A stretch of DNA of 26,824 nucleotides from a virus: positions 1-26,824 of IMG/VR virus record IMGVR_UViG_3300011115_000398, one strand, 5' to 3'. The notes beneath the pieces are model-generated. The model ran no database searches. It was not told the DNA's origin and saw only the letters and a list, made by a program, of their open reading frames with translations. Numbering within the stretch: position 1 is the stretch's first letter; every line of letters begins with the position of its first letter. Positions 6,706-13,728 of this stretch are shown one piece after another. The translations under genes were made by a program, and so were the position numbers.

Positions 6706-6984
6706 ATGCCCTACGTAAACAAACCTAGACCCTATAAGAAAGAATACCAACAGCAGTTGGACAGAAATGAATTACCTACAAGAAGAAAACGTGAGCAAGC
6801 CCGTGACCTTTACGACAAAGAAGGCATTGACCGTACGGGAAAAGATATTGACCACAAGCGCCCACTATCTAAAGGTGGAAGCACGGCCAAAAGCAACCTG
6901 CAACTCAAAGCACCGAGCGCCAACCGTTCGTTCAGCCGTAACAGCGACCACACCGTGAAGGTAAACAAACCCAAGAAAAAATAA
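6706..6984 (+). CDS. Small HNH-type endonuclease
   Basis: The 92-residue basic protein has a compact HNH fold signature: KDIDHKRPLSKGG (Asp49, His50; GG at 57-58), then SNLQL (Asn64) and SANRSF (Asn73) spaced as in small phage HNH nucleases. The final catalytic position appears to be Asn rather than His, an HNN variant. No zinc-binding CxxC pairs are seen. The ATG at 6706 lies one base after the preceding stop, with AAGGAAATG upstream. In other phages such proteins sit near terminase and aid packaging; here it is within the replication block, so a mobile or recombination role is as likely. A 188-base non-coding gap follows. Confidence 0.75.
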   Translation: MPYVNKPRPYKKEYQQQLDRNELPTRRKREQARDLYDKEGIDRTGKDIDHKRPLSKGGSTAKSNLQLKAPSANRSFSRNSDHTVKVNKPKKK

Positions 6985-6990
6985 AGAATA

Positions 6991-7020
6991 CGTGCCACGT
7001 CAGGTGTGAGTGGTGGCACG
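6991..7020 (+). other. Hairpin 1 in the gap upstream of the SNF2 gene
   Basis: CGTGCCAC at 6991-6998 and GTGGCACG at 7013-7020 form a perfect 8-bp stem with a 14-base loop (GTCAGGTGTGAGTG). Downstream on the + strand there is GGGGAGTTTA, not a T-run, so it is not a convincing terminator for the + genes. Read on the - strand, the stem is followed by a T-rich stretch (TATTCTTTATTTTTTC), but no - strand gene would use it. It may be a regulatory RNA structure or protein-binding site. Confidence 0.5.
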
Positions 7021-7100
7021 GGGGAGTTTACTAAAAAGTTGAACCCTTTAAACCGCATCAGTCAGAGTTTTTAACATTCCGTTTAGATGATCTGACCGAT

Positions 7101-7149
7101 TGACACCCGTAAGGTGTCACCTAGCGATCAAAAGTGGATGTCACTTTTG
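7101..7149 (+). promoter_or_regulatory. Tandem inverted repeats with TGTCA half-sites upstream of the SNF2 gene
   Basis: Two compact inverted repeats lie 9 bases apart. TGACACC-cgtaa-GGTGTCA (7101-7119) has a 7-bp stem; CAAAAGTG-gatgt-CACTTTTG (7129-7136 and 7142-7149) has an 8-bp stem. The motif GGTGTCAC/GATGTCAC recurs at 7113-7120 and 7137-7144, 24 bases apart, and its complement occurs at 7101-7107. A perfect -35 TTGACA (7100-7105) overlaps the first repeat, but no good -10 follows. The spacing suggests operator or iteron-like sites for a phage regulator such as one of the two HTH proteins, or a replication origin element. This is inference. Confidence 0.45.
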
Positions 7150-7172
7150 GTCTGTTTTGCATTGGAGAATGT

Positions 7173-8729
7173 ATGGAAATCATTGACGGAAAAGCATTAA
7201 AACTTAAATTAAAGAACCCGTACAGGGTCTTGAACGTGATACCCAAGAGCGCATTGCTTGAGGAAGGCCCCATCAGTACAGTGATGGTGCACTGGGGTTT
7301 GGAAGAAGCGCAGGTCTTAAAGAACCTGAAGGTCAAAAACGTACCATCCCCCATCGTTGCCAAGTACAGTTGGCCGGGCATCTATCAGCCGTTCACGCAT
7401 CAGAAACAAACAGCCGCGTTTCTTACCCTGCACAGGCGTGCCTTCTGCTTCTCAGAGCCGGGCACGGGCAAGACACTCTCGATCACATGGGCGTGTGATT
7501 ACTTGATGAACACCAAGCACATCAAGCGGGTGCTGATTATCTGCCCCCTATCAATCATGCAGTCAGCGTGGCAAAACGACATCTTCAAAGGTGCGATGCA
7601 CAGGAAGGTTGGCATCGCCTATGGCTCAAAAGAAAAGCGGCAGCAAGTAATCAATTCAGATGCAGAGTTTGTCATCATCAACTACGACGGCGTGCCCATT
7701 GTGGAAGACGACATTGCCAAGGCTAACTTTGACATGGTGGTGATCGATGAGGCCAACGCCTACAAGACCGCAACCACCACACGGTGGCGCACCCTGAACC
7801 GGATCGTCAAGCCCAGTATGTGGCTATGGATGTTGACAGGAACCCCTGCCTCACAGTCGCCCCTTGATGCGTATGGTTTGGCTAAGCTAGTTAACCCATC
7901 GGCTACACCCCGTAGCTTCTCCATGTACCGTGACCAAGTGATGAACAAGATCACTCAGTTCAAGTGGGCACCCAAGCGGGAAGCAGAGCAGGTGGTCAGC
8001 ACACTGCTTCAGCCTGCCATCAGGTTCACCAAAGAGCAATGCCTTGACCTGCCAGACTTGCTGTACGCAGAGCGTGAGGTTCCCATGACCCCACAGCAGA
8101 TACGCTACTACGAGAAGCTACGCAAGGTGATGGCCATGCAAGCGGCAGGGGAGGAAGTCACGGCAATCAATGCCGCCGCCAAGCTGAACAAGCTACTGCA
8201 AATCTCCTGTGGCGCAGTCTATTCCGACAGTGGTGAGATCGTGACCTTTGATGCCAGTAGCCGCACGGCTGTGCTCAAGGAAGTCATTGACGAATCCAGC
8301 CATAAGGTATTGGTGTTTGCCCCATACCGCCATGCCATTGAGATTCTGTTTGAAGAACTGCGCAGGGATGGCTACACAGTGGATGTGATACACGGGGGTG
8401 TACCTGCTGGCAGGCGTACGGAGATATTCCGTAAGTTCCAAGACGAGCCAGACCCACGAGTGCTTGTCATACAGCCCCAAGCTGCATCACACGGTGTCAC
8501 CTTACACGCGGCAAACACCATAGTTTGGTGGGCGCCCATTACATCATACGAGACATACGCGCAAGCCAATGCACGTATCCACAGGGCAGGGCAAGTCAAC
8601 AAATGTTTGGTTGTCAAGCTCCAAGGAAGTCCAGTAGAGGCCAAGCTGTACAAAGCTTTAGAAACAAAAGAGTTAGCGCAGTTCAATTTGATGGAACTTT
8701 ATAAAGATGAATTCGACTTAAACAAATAA
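7173..8729 (+). CDS. SNF2-family DNA helicase/ATPase
   Basis: The 518-residue protein has a short N-terminal region (1-75) and the two RecA folds of superfamily 2. Motif I is SEPGTGKT (Lys100), motif II is VVIDEANAYK (Asp192, Glu193), motif III is LTGTPAS, and motif VI is QANARIHRAGQ (464-474), the SNF2 form with terminal AGQ. These enzymes move along duplex DNA; in phage replication modules they probably remodel or unwind DNA for recombination-dependent replication. I chose the ATG at 7173 because GGAG lies 5 bases upstream (7164-7167); the in-frame extension from 7134 reads through hairpin sequence. A promoter-bearing gap follows. Confidence 0.92.
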   Translation: MEIIDGKALKLKLKNPYRVLNVIPKSALLEEGPISTVMVHWGLEEAQVLKNLKVKNVPSPIVAKYSWPGIYQPFTHQKQTAAFLTLHRRAFCFSEPGTGKTLSITWACDYLMNTKHIKRVLIICPLSIMQSAWQNDIFKGAMHRKVGIAYGSKEKRQQVINSDAEFVIINYDGVPIVEDDIAKANFDMVVIDEANAYKTATTTRWRTLNRIVKPSMWLWMLTGTPASQSPLDAYGLAKLVNPSATPRSFSMYRDQVMNKITQFKWAPKREAEQVVSTLLQPAIRFTKEQCLDLPDLLYAEREVPMTPQQIRYYEKLRKVMAMQAAGEEVTAINAAAKLNKLLQISCGAVYSDSGEIVTFDASSRTAVLKEVIDESSHKVLVFAPYRHAIEILFEELRRDGYTVDVIHGGVPAGRRTEIFRKFQDEPDPRVLVIQPQAASHGVTLHAANTIVWWAPITSYETYAQANARIHRAGQVNKCLVVKLQGSPVEAKLYKALETKELAQFNLMELYKDEFDLNK

Positions 8730-8743
8730 ATTTATGGAGGTAC

Positions 8744-8771
8744 TTGACAAAGTAAAGATGGGGTGTATCAT
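8744..8771 (+). promoter_or_regulatory. Sigma70-like promoter
   Basis: A perfect -35 TTGACA (8744-8749) is followed after 16 bases by TATCAT (8766-8771), five of six matches to the -10 consensus. It lies in the 69-base gap after the SNF2 gene, 28 bases before the ATG at 8799, and points at the downstream genes through the primase-helicase. It is the best host-type promoter that I can see in the window. Confidence 0.75.
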
Positions 8772-8798
8772 TAACCAAAAAACGAAACGGAAAGCAAC

Positions 8799-9188
8799 AT
8801 GGATATAACAGCAGATAAATTAGTACGCGTATACATTAAGATGCGCGATGCCCGTGCCGCCCTCAAAGCGAAGTACGAAGCAGAAGACCTTGCAATCAAA
8901 GAGCAAATGGGTTTGGTTGAATCAAACTTGCTTGAGACTTGCAAAGCAACTGGAGCCGAGAGTATCAAGACGGCCCACGGCACAGCGATACGTACAGTGC
9001 AAACACGCTACTGGACAGGCGACTGGGCTGCAATGCACAAATTCATCCGTGACCATGACGCACTCGACTTAGTTGAGAGGCGCATATCGCAGTTGAATAT
9101 GAAAGAGTTCCTACGGGAAAATCCTGATGTACTTCCAACAGGATTGAACGTGGATCACAAATATACTGTAACTGTCAGGAGAAGCTAA
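8799..9188 (+). CDS. Conserved-looking phage protein of unknown function (129 aa)
   Basis: The product opens ITADKLVRVYIKMRDARAAL, a long N-terminal helix that runs as a probable coiled coil to about residue 50 (KAKYEAEDLAIKEQMGLVES), followed by a mixed globular part with TRYWTGDWAAMHKFIRDHD and a C-terminal TVTVRRS. I recall similar proteins in aquatic phage genomes but know no function. It is the first gene after the promoter at 8744-8771, with GGAAAG upstream of the ATG, and its stop is one base from the next (TTG) start, so it heads the operon for the SSB-like and primase proteins. Confidence 0.8.
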   Translation: MDITADKLVRVYIKMRDARAALKAKYEAEDLAIKEQMGLVESNLLETCKATGAESIKTAHGTAIRTVQTRYWTGDWAAMHKFIRDHDALDLVERRISQLNMKEFLRENPDVLPTGLNVDHKYTVTVRRS

Positions 9189-9189
9189 A

Positions 9190-9408
9190 TTGGAAACTGC
9201 ACTTACGTTGGCGCAGGTGGCGAAGCTATTGCAAGTCGCACCGTCAACTGTTCACGCGCTCATCAAGGAAGAAAATCCTGTGAAGCGTATACCTTTCATT
9301 CGCGTTGGTAAGAACTATCGATTCTTCGCTAGTGACCTTGCCAAATTTTTTAACATTGACTTAGAAATTATTAACACTTTCATCAAAAAGGAAACACCAA
9401 ATGTCTGA
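9190..9408 (+). CDS. Excisionase/AlpA-like helix-turn-helix protein
   Basis: Residues 5-52 (LTLAQVAKLLQVAPSTVHAL ... RIPFIRVGKNYRFFASDL) match the winged MerR-like fold of the excisionase-family HTH (HTH_17): a helix-turn-helix, then the turn IPFIRVGKNYRF and a final helix. Members bind DNA as excisionases or transcription regulators. The start is TTG at 9190, supported by AGGAG at 9177-9181 with an 8-base spacing and by the lack of any ATG before the fold. The 3' end overlaps the SSB-like gene by 8 bases. Whether it is a true excisionase cannot be told, as no integrase or att site is visible. Confidence 0.8.
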   Translation: METALTLAQVAKLLQVAPSTVHALIKEENPVKRIPFIRVGKNYRFFASDLAKFFNIDLEIINTFIKKETPNV

Positions 9409-10282
9409 TCTCGCTCTCTTCTCCCAAGGTGGTAACACCCTCCCAGCCCACTTGCGTAACCTTGAGTTAGACGCAACAACCAAAGCCCTGATGGGTGGCG
9501 GTGGTACAGGCAAACGTATCTCTATCCGTGGCGGTGTATTCCGCATGATTGTTGGCGGTAAAGAAGTTGCACAGAATGACGAACGCGCCATGAACGTGGT
9601 AGTCGTGCGCTCTGCTGAGAAAACATCACGCCAATACTATGCAGGCACTTACGTGGAAGGCCAGAACTCTGCGCCCTCTTGCTCATCCAACGATGGTGTA
9701 GCACCCGACAAAGGTGTGAAAGACCCACAAAGTACAAGTTGCCAGAACTGCCAACAGAACATTAAGGGTTCTGGTCAGGGCGATAGCCGTGCCTGCCGTT
9801 TCAATCAGCGTATTGCAGTGGCTTTGGAAAACAATCTGTCGGGTGATGTGTATCAGTTGTCATTGCCCGGTCAGTCAATCTTCGGCACAGGCGATAACGG
9901 CAAGATGCCATTGCAACAGTACGCCAAGTTTTTGGGCGGTCATGGTATCCCCGTGACAGCCGTTGTGACTGAGATGCGTTTTGATACATCCAGTGCAACA
10001 CCGAAGCTGACATTCCGCGCTGTGCGCCCCTTGTCTGTGGAAGAGTTGGCTGAGAGCAAGTCACAAGGTGATTCAGCCGATGCGTTAGCCGCTGTAACGC
10101 AAACCGTAGCGCAGGTGGATGGTGATGCACCGAAGCCTTCTCCTTTCATTGAACCTGCCGCTAAGCCTGTCGCCAAGACTGCTGATGCTGTTGACGAACC
10201 TGTCAAACGTGCCGTGAAGAAAACGGAATCCAAAGACGTAGCTTCTGTGCTTGACGCATGGGCAGACGACAGCGACGAGTAA
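9401..10282 (+). CDS. Putative single-stranded DNA-binding-like protein
   Basis: The 293-residue protein has a conserved-looking N-terminal two thirds and a flexible, Ala/Pro/Lys-rich tail ending in VLDAWADDSDE. A hydrophobic/aromatic residue followed by an acidic tip is typical of SSB and T7 gp2.5 proteins, whose tips bind polymerase and helicase. Four cysteines (Cys94, Cys114, Cys117, Cys132) could bind zinc. I recall homologues in aquatic and betaproteobacterial phages as hypothetical proteins. In gene context it replaces the DUF2815 ssDNA-binding protein of polA/SNF2/VRR-NUC modules. The function is inferred from position and tail; no OB fold can be read by eye. AAGGAAACACCAA precedes the ATG. 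Confidence 0.6.
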   Translation: MSDLALFSQGGNTLPAHLRNLELDATTKALMGGGGTGKRISIRGGVFRMIVGGKEVAQNDERAMNVVVVRSAEKTSRQYYAGTYVEGQNSAPSCSSNDGVAPDKGVKDPQSTSCQNCQQNIKGSGQGDSRACRFNQRIAVALENNLSGDVYQLSLPGQSIFGTGDNGKMPLQQYAKFLGGHGIPVTAVVTEMRFDTSSATPKLTFRAVRPLSVEELAESKSQGDSADALAAVTQTVAQVDGDAPKPSPFIEPAAKPVAKTADAVDEPVKRAVKKTESKDVASVLDAWADDSDE

Positions 10283-10290
10283 ACCAATCG

Positions 10291-10346
10291 GGGGGAAACC
10301 CGTGCAAAGGTTCTTCGGAGCTTGCAGACGAGCGGGCGGTACCCCC
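10291..10346 (+). other. Long structured RNA element between the SSB-like and HTH genes
   Basis: The 82-base gap folds into nested stems. GGGGG (10291-10295) pairs with CCCCC (10342-10346); CCCG (10299-10302) pairs with CGGG (10333-10336); TGCAA (10303-10307) pairs with TTGCA (10322-10326); GTTC (10310-10313) pairs with GAGC (10318-10321), closed by a C(UUCG)G tetraloop. In all about 18 base pairs are separated by small internal loops. No T-run follows, so it is not an intrinsic terminator. It may be an RNA regulator of the HTH gene or a protein-binding site. If the HTH gene uses the GTG at 10302, the element spans its start. Confidence 0.5.
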
Positions 10347-10364
10347 ACCCAACGAAAGACAGCG

Positions 10365-10589
10365 ATGATTGGTTACACATTAGCCACCGTGCTAAGAAAC
10401 AAACAAGCTGATGGAAAGTTAACCGGTGTAAAAATCGGCAGGGCTTGCATCAAGAAAAACATATCGGTGAAGAAGGTTGCCGAGATTGCAGGGGTTACGA
10501 AGATAACCGTTTATGCGTGGTTTGCGGGTGAGTATTCACCACGCCCTGAAACCGCCAAGAAAATCCAAAACTATATTGACCGCCATTAA
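10365..10589 (+). CDS. Helix-turn-helix regulatory protein
   Basis: The 74-residue product has VKKVAEIAGVTKITVYAWFAG (about residues 35-55), an HTH with the helix-turn-recognition pattern, followed by EYSPRPETAKKIQNYI, similar to small Cro-like or phage regulators. The ATG at 10365 has no clear Shine-Dalgarno. An alternative GTG at 10302, preceded by GGGGG at 6-base spacing, would add 21 residues rich in Arg and Gly and would start within the hairpin at 10291-10346. A DNA-binding regulator is likely; its target may be the operator-like repeats upstream of the SNF2 gene or its own promoter, which is speculation. Confidence 0.75.
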   Translation: MIGYTLATVLRNKQADGKLTGVKIGRACIKKNISVKKVAEIAGVTKITVYAWFAGEYSPRPETAKKIQNYIDRH

Positions 10590-10603
10590 ACCGAATCACC
10601 CCT

Positions 10604-13462
10604 ATGACATTGACCGAATTTTTAAATGCGGTGTTGCCGGATACTGGCAAATACTGCGCGGTCGGCATCAAGCAGGAGAAGTTACGTACACGGTTCGCAT
10701 CTGACATTCCCTCTCTCATCACAGAAATACAGGACATCTATGGCGCTGACGCTGACACGTACTATGCGATGTTTTCGTTTGACCCTGAAGTTGTTCCACC
10801 CCGTAGGCTAGCTGCCAACGCATACAGAGCCAAAGCATTTTGGCTTGATCTAGACTGTGGCCCCAACAAAGATTACGCATCACGTGATCTGGCAATGGCG
10901 GCACTGGGACAGTTCTGCGCTGACTTGAATTTGCCACAACCCATCTGCATCAACTCTGGTAACGGGGTGCATGTGTATTGGGTATTGCCTGAGAGTATTG
11001 ATAAGAACACATGGCTACCTGTAGCCAAGCGTTTGAAAGATGTATGCGTTGAACGTGGGCTTCATGCTGACCCCTCTTGCACAACTGACATGGCGCGTAT
11101 CCTTCGCGTGCCAGAAACCCACAACTTTAAAAAACCCGACAACCCGCTTCCAGTGGAGTACATGGTTGGTGATGGCAAGGTTGACCTGTTTGATTTCGCC
11201 GCCGCCCTAGGTGCGCCCGAGCCAAGCCAGTCTACTGACGCGTTGCCCTTTGAAGTACCTGACTACATAAAAAATGCTGGGCCTGACGCGACCAGCAAAG
11301 CCCTGATGGGGCAGAACAATTCGTATCGCTTTGAAAAGATTATTGCCTTGAAGGTTGAGGGGTGTGCCCAACTCAATCACATCATGGAGCACCAGAAGCA
11401 GGTGCCAGAACCTTTGTGGCGTGGTGGCCTATCCATTGCCAACCTTTGCGTAGACCGTGATACCGCCATCCACGAGATGTCGAATCAGCATGACAGCTAC
11501 AGCCCCCATGAGACTGACCGCAAAGCAAGCGAAACCAAAGGCCCCTATACCTGCTCAACGTTTGATGACCTCAGACCCGGTGGCTGCAAAGACTGTAAGC
11601 ACAAGGGTAAGTTTGGCTCACCCATCGTGTTGGGCAAAGAGATCATTGAAGCAACTGAAGAAGACAACACCATCACAACGGTGGATTCCAATTCAAAAGA
11701 TATGCGGGTGTACAACATACCTGCGTACCCCTTTCCCTTTTTTCGTGGCAAGTACGGTGGCATCTACCGCCGAGGCGACCCCAACAAAACGGAAGAAGAG
11801 GGTAACGATAAGCTAGTCTATGAGAACGACTTCTATGTGGTCAAGCGTATGCACGACCCTGTGGCAGGTGAAGTTCTCTGGATGCGCTTGCATTTGCCAA
11901 AAGATGGCGTGCGTGAGTTCTCTGTGCCGTTGGTTAGCGTGCTGTCGAAAGACCGCTTTCGTGATGCCATCGCAACGCAGGGTATGGCGGTGCTAGGTAA
12001 GACCGTCGATGAGTTAATGTTTTATGTTTCACGTTGGGTAAAGGAATTACAAATTATGGGACAAGCCGAAAAAGTACGTAGCCAGTTTGGTTGGACAGAA
12101 GAAAAGACGTTCATCCTTGGCGACCGTGAGATCACAAAGACTGGGGTTAAATACAGCCCCCCTGCAAGTTCAATTTTGCATGCCTGTTCGTTGCTGACAA
12201 AGAAGGGTGAACTGGATGAGTGGAAGTCAGTTGTTAACTTCTATAACAACAACGGTATGGAAGCACAAGCCTTTGCGTTCATGCTAGGGTTTGGCAGTGT
12301 GCTGATGCCGTTCACTCAGGTGCGTGGTGGTATTGTTAACTTGATGAGTCCGGGTTCTGGCACGGGTAAGTCAACTGTGCAGATGGCCATCAACAGTATC
12401 TGGGGGCAACCGTTCGACCTACTACTTCAGAACGATGATACGTATAACGCCAAGATTCACCGCTTCGGTGTGTTGAACAATCTGCCTGCAACGATTGACG
12501 AGATCACCAATATGCGTGATGAGATGGTGTCGCAGTTGGCGTACGCTATTACCCAAGGTCGTGGCAAGAACCGCATGGAATCTCAGACCAACGCTGAGCG
12601 TATGAACAATACCTTCTGGCGCTTGCTTGCAATCACTTCCTCCAATAGTAGTTTGTACGATAAGTTGTTTTCCCTGAAGGAATTTCCTGAAGGCGAGATG
12701 ATGCGTATCATTGAGTTGAAGATCAGCCGTGATGAGAAGCACTCGAAAGAGTTTACTGACGCACTGTTTGGCAAGCTGTTCACAAACTATGGCCATGCCG
12801 GTGAAGCTTTCTTGAAGTACGTGGTCAGCAACCTGCCTGAAGTTCTGGAAACCCTGCGTGATGTGCAACTGCGTTTAGATACAGCGGCAGGCTTGGGTCA
12901 GCGTGAACGCTTTTGGTCATCGATTGGTGCGCTAGGTATCACGGGTGGTTTGATTGCCAACCAACTGGGGCTGATTGACTTTGACGTCAAGCGCATCTTT
13001 AACTGGCTTGTGACCCTGCTCAAGAACAACAAGGGCGACATCAAGGCGGCTCCAACAGATGGCGCTACAGCCGTGGGTTCCTTTGTCATGGCCAACATCA
13101 ACAACATCTTGTTGGTTAGGGATAACCCTGCCGAAAATGGCCTACCCACTGCACCCGTCAGAGAGCCAAGGGGTGAGTTGCTGATCCGGTACGAGCTTGA
13201 TACCAAGCGCCTGTTCATTGTGCAAAAGAAGTTTAAAGAATGGTGCGCTAAGAATCAGGTTAGCTATCACGATACGATCAATGCCCTGCGCAACACGGGT
13301 GTGGCTGTAGATTCTGTAAAGAAGCGTATGGCAAAGGGTACGCTGATGGCAGCACCTCCCGTCAATGCGTTGTTGATTGATGACACCATGAGCCATGTAT
13401 TTGATGCGGAAGCAATACTGGCCATGCCAATCGAAGATGACGAAGATAGAAAAGCCGCTTGA
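10604..13462 (+). CDS. Primase-helicase (archaeo-eukaryotic-type primase fused to ATPase)
   Basis: The 952-residue protein couples an N-terminal primase to a helicase. The primase has FWLDLDCG (Asp82, Asp84), SGNGVHVYW (His123) and DMARILRVPET (162-172), the three motifs of the AEP/PrimPol fold. A zinc-like cluster follows (Cys317, Cys328, Cys331, His333). The C-terminal half has a Walker A GSGTGKST (Lys589) and Walker B ATIDEIT (Asp632, Glu633), resembling DUF927/superfamily 3-type helicases. It is probably the replicative primase and helicase of this phage. The ATG at 10604 has only weak ribosome binding, 14 bases after the HTH stop. No other start fits the fold better. Confidence 0.9.
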   Translation: MTLTEFLNAVLPDTGKYCAVGIKQEKLRTRFASDIPSLITEIQDIYGADADTYYAMFSFDPEVVPPRRLAANAYRAKAFWLDLDCGPNKDYASRDLAMAALGQFCADLNLPQPICINSGNGVHVYWVLPESIDKNTWLPVAKRLKDVCVERGLHADPSCTTDMARILRVPETHNFKKPDNPLPVEYMVGDGKVDLFDFAAALGAPEPSQSTDALPFEVPDYIKNAGPDATSKALMGQNNSYRFEKIIALKVEGCAQLNHIMEHQKQVPEPLWRGGLSIANLCVDRDTAIHEMSNQHDSYSPHETDRKASETKGPYTCSTFDDLRPGGCKDCKHKGKFGSPIVLGKEIIEATEEDNTITTVDSNSKDMRVYNIPAYPFPFFRGKYGGIYRRGDPNKTEEEGNDKLVYENDFYVVKRMHDPVAGEVLWMRLHLPKDGVREFSVPLVSVLSKDRFRDAIATQGMAVLGKTVDELMFYVSRWVKELQIMGQAEKVRSQFGWTEEKTFILGDREITKTGVKYSPPASSILHACSLLTKKGELDEWKSVVNFYNNNGMEAQAFAFMLGFGSVLMPFTQVRGGIVNLMSPGSGTGKSTVQMAINSIWGQPFDLLLQNDDTYNAKIHRFGVLNNLPATIDEITNMRDEMVSQLAYAITQGRGKNRMESQTNAERMNNTFWRLLAITSSNSSLYDKLFSLKEFPEGEMMRIIELKISRDEKHSKEFTDALFGKLFTNYGHAGEAFLKYVVSNLPEVLETLRDVQLRLDTAAGLGQRERFWSSIGALGITGGLIANQLGLIDFDVKRIFNWLVTLLKNNKGDIKAAPTDGATAVGSFVMANINNILLVRDNPAENGLPTAPVREPRGELLIRYELDTKRLFIVQKKFKEWCAKNQVSYHDTINALRNTGVAVDSVKKRMAKGTLMAAPPVNALLIDDTMSHVFDAEAILAMPIEDDEDRKAA

Positions 13463-13655
13463 AATTGAAGGGGTACAGGTTCAGGTTGAGTGGCTTAAGT
13501 TCCGTATTGGCACTTCATTCTTCCTGCCCTGTATCGCTCATGAACGAATGATACGAAGTATCACCCAACGTGCCGAAGACCGAGGCTTTAGGGTCAAGAC
13601 CCTTGCCCGTATAGAAAATGGTATGTGGGGTATTCGGGTTTGGCGAATTGCATGA
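13437..13655 (+). CDS. Small phage protein, last gene of the + strand unit (72 aa)
   Basis: The 72-residue product (MTKIEKPLEIEGVQVQVEWL ... RVKTLARIENGMWGIRVWRI) looks like a compact alpha/beta domain; the pattern of a central Phe-rich strand, a helix with R-S-I-T and a final strand with WGIRVW resembles short phage proteins of unknown function. The ATG overlaps the end of the primase-helicase by 26 bases, so translation is probably coupled. The intrinsic terminator at 13702-13728 lies 46 bases after the stop, marking it as the final gene of the operon. Confidence 0.65.
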   Translation: MTKIEKPLEIEGVQVQVEWLKFRIGTSFFLPCIAHERMIRSITQRAEDRGFRVKTLARIENGMWGIRVWRIA

Positions 13656-13701
13656 TAGGATAAACCGCACCCTAAAAAGTGCAGTTGCTTTTCTCCTCTT
13701 A

Positions 13702-13728
13702 CCCCCGGCTAAACCCCGGGGGTTTTTT
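13702..13728 (+). terminator. Intrinsic terminator between convergent units
   Basis: CCCCCGG (13702-13708) pairs with CCGGGGG (13716-13722) around a 7-base loop, followed by TTTTTT (13723-13728): a 7-bp, all-G/C stem with a clean U-tract. It ends the + strand operon 46 bases after its last stop. The TAA of the - strand giant gene starts at 13729 and abuts the T-run. In the - direction the stem has no T-run, so it terminates mainly + transcripts. Confidence 0.92.

Noticed and set aside
6991-7040. Intrinsic terminator after the HNH gene
   Set aside because: The 8-bp stem is followed by GGGGAGTTTA on the + strand rather than a T-run.
7100-7128. Promoter with TTGACA at 7100-7105 before the SNF2 gene
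   Set aside because: At 16-18 base spacing the -10 would be TAGCGA, AGCGAT or GCGATC, all poor matches. The -35 lies in an inverted repeat and may be chance.
10251-10364. +1 frameshift joining the SSB-like protein to the HTH protein
   Set aside because: The HTH frame is open upstream into the SSB-like gene, but no slippery sequence lies in the overlap and the SSB-like protein already ends in a sensible acidic tip. The G-run lies after its stop.
12422-12868. - strand frame of 148 aa inside the primase-helicase gene
   Set aside because: It is opposite the helicase domain with intact Walker motifs, and all convincing genes here are on the + strand.
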